Shown: positions 60,123 through 61,969 of the stretch, one piece after another | Layout of the letters: every line of letters starts with the position of its first letter | Numbering within the stretch: the first letter of the stretch is position 1 | Source of the DNA: Erythrobacteraceae bacterium | GTDB taxonomy: Bacteria; Pseudomonadota; Alphaproteobacteria; Sphingomonadales; Sphingomonadaceae | DNA length: 61,969 nucleotides | NCBI GenBank assembly: GCA_947479055.1 | Contig: CANJYE010000017.1 | Location: 1 to 61,969, forward strand | Reading direction: 5' to 3' | Translations under genes and position numbers: made by a program | The notes under the pieces: generated by a model | Databases searched by the model: none | What the model saw: the letters and a program-made list of their open reading frames with translations, nothing else | Told to the model about the DNA's origin: nothing

Positions 60123-61667
60123 TTGAGCACTGCCGCCTCAGCTGCCACCGCCGCTAGTGGGGGGGAATTCCCCGCCGCGCGGCGAATCGTGGCGGGCGTG
60201 CTCCTGGCCGTCAGCAATTTCATGGTGATGCTGGACCTCACCATCGCCAATGTTTCCGTGCCGCATATCGCCGGCAATCTCGGCATCACGCTGGAGCAGG
60301 GGACATGGATCATCACTTCCTACGCGATCGCCGAGGCGGTCTGCGTGCCGCTGACCGGCTGGCTGGCCCAGCGCTTCGGCACGGTCCGGGTCTATTTGCT
60401 GGCAATGGCCGGGTTCGGGGTTTTTTCCCTGTTCTGCGGCATGTCGGTGACGCTTGGCATGCTGGTGGCGGCGCGGATCGGGCAGGGCCTGTGTGGCGGA
60501 CCGATCATGCCAATGTCGCAGGCGCTGATGATGCGGGTATTCCCGGCTGAACAACGCCCGGCGGCGATGGGGATGTGGGCGATGACGGTGATCATGGCCC
60601 CTGCGCTTGGCCCGCTGATGGGCGGCTACATCACCGATCACTGGACCTGGCACTGGATATTCCTGATCAACGTGCCGATTTCCATCCTGTGCGTGGGCCT
60701 CGCCTATGTGCTGCTGAGCAGCCTTGAGACCCCGGTCCGCAAGGTGCCGATCGACCGGATCGGGCTCGCGCTGCTGGTGTTCTGGATCGGCTGCGTGCAA
60801 ATCATGCTCGACGTCGGTCGCCAGCATGCATGGTTCGAGGACTGGAAGATCGTTGCTCTGGCGATCGGCGGGGGTCTCGGCTTCATCCTGTTCGTGATCT
60901 GGGAAATTACCGATGATCATCCCGTGGTGGAACTGCGTATCTTCCGCCATCGGGGGTACACCGTAACGCTGGTGACCATGTCGCTGGGCTTCACCGCGTT
61001 CTTCGCGGGCGTGGTTGCCGTGCCGCAATGGTTGCAGACCACTATGGGTTATACCGCGTTTGATGCCGGGCAGATCGTAGCGTTCCAGGCCATGGTCGCG
61101 TTGTGTTCCGCACCTTTGGTGGCCAAGCTGATGGCCAAGGTGGATATCCGCATTCTGGTTAGTTGCGGGTTGGTCTGGATGGGCTTTACCTCTCTGCTGC
61201 GGACCGAATGGACCAGCACGACGGATTTCTGGACGATTGCGCTGACCATGTGCGCGCAAGGGGTGGCAGTGCCGTTCATGATGTTGCCGCTCACCACCGC
61301 CTCGCTGAGCGCGGTCGGGCGCGAAGAGACCGCTGCGGCCGCCGGTTTGCAGAATTTCGCGCGGAGCGTCGCGCTGGCCTTTGCCACCTCGGCGGTGATG
61401 ACTTTGTGGCTCGATGCGCAGCGAGTAGCGCGCAGCGACCTCGTCGATAAGCTCCGGCCAGAGCAGGCGCAGGCTGCGCTGGCGACAGCTGGCATGACGC
61501 CCGGACAGATGCGCGAGATCGTCTCAGGGATGGTCGAACAGGAAGCGACAATGATGGCGCTCAACTACACCTTCACGATAGCGGCAGGGGTTATGTTCCT
61601 TGGCGCCGCGATCATCTGGCTATCGCCGCGCATTTCAGTGACCATGGATAATAACATGTCCCACTGA
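60123..61667 (+). CDS. DHA2-family MFS multidrug transporter (EmrB-like)
   Basis: 514 residues from TTG 60123, one base after the HlyD stop; this gives the normal EmrB length and no in-frame ATG is near. Fourteen hydrophobic segments are expected; DLTIANVSVPHIAGNLG in segment 1, the GWLAQRFGTVRVY loop motif and GPLMGGYITDHWTWHWIFLINVPI are diagnostic. Exports hydrophobic drugs or toxic catabolites by proton antiport through HlyD and NodT. Confidence 0.94.
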   Translation: MSTAASAATAASGGEFPAARRIVAGVLLAVSNFMVMLDLTIANVSVPHIAGNLGITLEQGTWIITSYAIAEAVCVPLTGWLAQRFGTVRVYLLAMAGFGVFSLFCGMSVTLGMLVAARIGQGLCGGPIMPMSQALMMRVFPAEQRPAAMGMWAMTVIMAPALGPLMGGYITDHWTWHWIFLINVPISILCVGLAYVLLSSLETPVRKVPIDRIGLALLVFWIGCVQIMLDVGRQHAWFEDWKIVALAIGGGLGFILFVIWEITDDHPVVELRIFRHRGYTVTLVTMSLGFTAFFAGVVAVPQWLQTTMGYTAFDAGQIVAFQAMVALCSAPLVAKLMAKVDIRILVSCGLVWMGFTSLLRTEWTSTTDFWTIALTMCAQGVAVPFMMLPLTTASLSAVGREETAAAAGLQNFARSVALAFATSAVMTLWLDAQRVARSDLVDKLRPEQAQAALATAGMTPGQMREIVSGMVEQEATMMALNYTFTIAAGVMFLGAAIIWLSPRISVTMDNNMSH

Positions 61668-61707
61668 TGGGCCGGGAATCCAACCGGACACCATGGTCAG
61701 CACAACT

Positions 61708-61820
61708 TCAGAATGCCTGGCTGATCGTGGCGAAGACCCGCGGCCTGTTTTTCAGAAAGCCCGGTCCCTTGTCAGGGGAGAATACCTGATAATTGGAAGC
61801 GGCAATGCCCAGGCCTAAAG
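61708..61820 (-). pseudogene. C-terminal remnant of a TonB-dependent receptor, cut by IS
   Basis: The minus-strand frame ending at TGA 61708-61710 reads GLGIAASNYQVFSPDKG, then a short linker, then RVFATISQAF. A final antiparallel strand ending in Phe is the hallmark of TonB-dependent outer membrane receptors, and RxFxxxxxxxF is their common end. The rest is replaced by the IS beginning at 61821. It is convergent with the MFS gene. Confidence 0.7.
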
Positions 61821-61969
61821 TAGGGTCAGGACTCATTGATCACAACCAGAAGATGACGGTAGCGGCGATTGCGATGGCGGACATGAAGGTGTGGGCGCAG
61901 CGATCATATCGGGTGTGAATGCGCCGCCAGTCCTTGATTTTGGCGAACAGGTTTTCGATCAAGTGCCGC
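61821..61969 (-). mobile_element. IS5-family insertion sequence, right-end fragment (second copy)
   Basis: Reverse-complement copy of the element at 1-145: terminal TAGGGTCAGGACTC then the transposase end. The two copies face each other with their 3' ends inward. The rest is outside the window. Confidence 0.85.
61840..61969 (-). CDS. IS5-family transposase, C-terminal end (partial)
   Basis: Minus-strand frame open to the window edge, stop TGA at 61840-61842, same residues as the left copy (KIKDWRRI, TRYDR, AATVIFWL). Synonymous differences only are seen in the shared part. Confidence 0.85.
   Translation of the reverse strand, partial: RHLIENLFAKIKDWRRIHTRYDRCAHTFMSAIAIAATVIFWL

Noticed and set aside
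1..61969. CRISPR array or tandem repeats
   Set aside because: No regularly spaced direct repeats were seen anywhere in the window.

Overview
The window looks like a catabolic island from an alphaproteobacterium, most likely a sphingomonad (Novosphingobium/Sphingobium-like). The support is the gene repertoire (single-subunit Rieske oxygenases, a bacterial P450, EthD, SnoaL and LLM small-fold proteins, a NodT-type outer membrane factor, a TonB-receptor remnant), an IS5-family element at both ends, and the alphaproteobacterial look of the tRNA-Met fragment. The genus is an inference.

Layout. Both edges are the same IS5-family element in opposite orientation (1-145 and 61821-61969), each cutting a gene: an SDR on the left and a TonB-dependent receptor on the right. 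From 146 to about 56.63 kb lies a dense block of some 55 catabolic genes. At 56633-56681 sits the 3' part of an elongator tRNA-Met gene without its 5' half, the usual scar of an integrative element. Right of it comes a visibly more GC-rich, chromosomal-looking TetR/NodT-OMF/HlyD/DHA2 efflux operon.

Regions. 0.1-4.3 kb (minus): SDR remnant, sulfotransferase-like protein, DUF1214-like protein, MDR oxidoreductase. 4.8-10.7 kb (minus): lipocalin-like unknown, APH-family kinase, epimerase-like protein, P450, LLM flavin oxidoreductase. 10.8-18.0 kb (plus): Rieske oxygenase, old yellow enzyme, ACAD10/11-type kinase, SDRs, SRPBCC, NTF2-like protein, TetR regulator. 18.1-29.8 kb (minus): ACAD10/11-type dehydrogenase, EthD/SnoaL/LLM set, Fe-S flavoenzyme, then NmrA protein, Rieske ferredoxin, a split B12-dependent acyl-CoA mutase and a second Rieske oxygenase. 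29.9-36.6 kb: acyl-CoA ligase, ACAD, CitE-like lyase, MaoC hydratase, CoA transferase, EthD, enoyl-CoA hydratase. 36.7-49.4 kb (plus): a long beta-oxidation operon with two SDRs, MaoC, crotonase, a fused HMG-CoA-synthase-like/DUF35 protein, SCP2 thiolase, ACAD, a 2-oxoacid-dehydrogenase-type complex with its E2 split over two genes, and a double-headed ACAD. 49.5-56.0 kb: accessory proteins, a frameshifted oxidoreductase, GST and a second CoA ligase.

How it may work (inference). Oxygenases and flavoenzymes would attack a hydrophobic cyclic substrate. CoA ligases activate the acids, and ACADs, hydratases, SDRs and thiolase run beta-oxidation. Kinase plus ACAD10/11-type dehydrogenase would handle 4-hydroxyacyl-CoAs by phosphorylation and elimination. 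The B12 mutase would rearrange a branched or quaternary carbon. A CoA-transferase/MaoC/CitE trio resembling itaconate catabolism would finish a C5 branched dicarboxylate. The substrate cannot be named from sequence alone; a terpenoid- or steroid-like compound would fit. A short promoter-proximal motif (core GNNMCTAA, often after TATATA) recurs before at least nine transcription units and may be the operator of the TetR protein at 17.3 kb.
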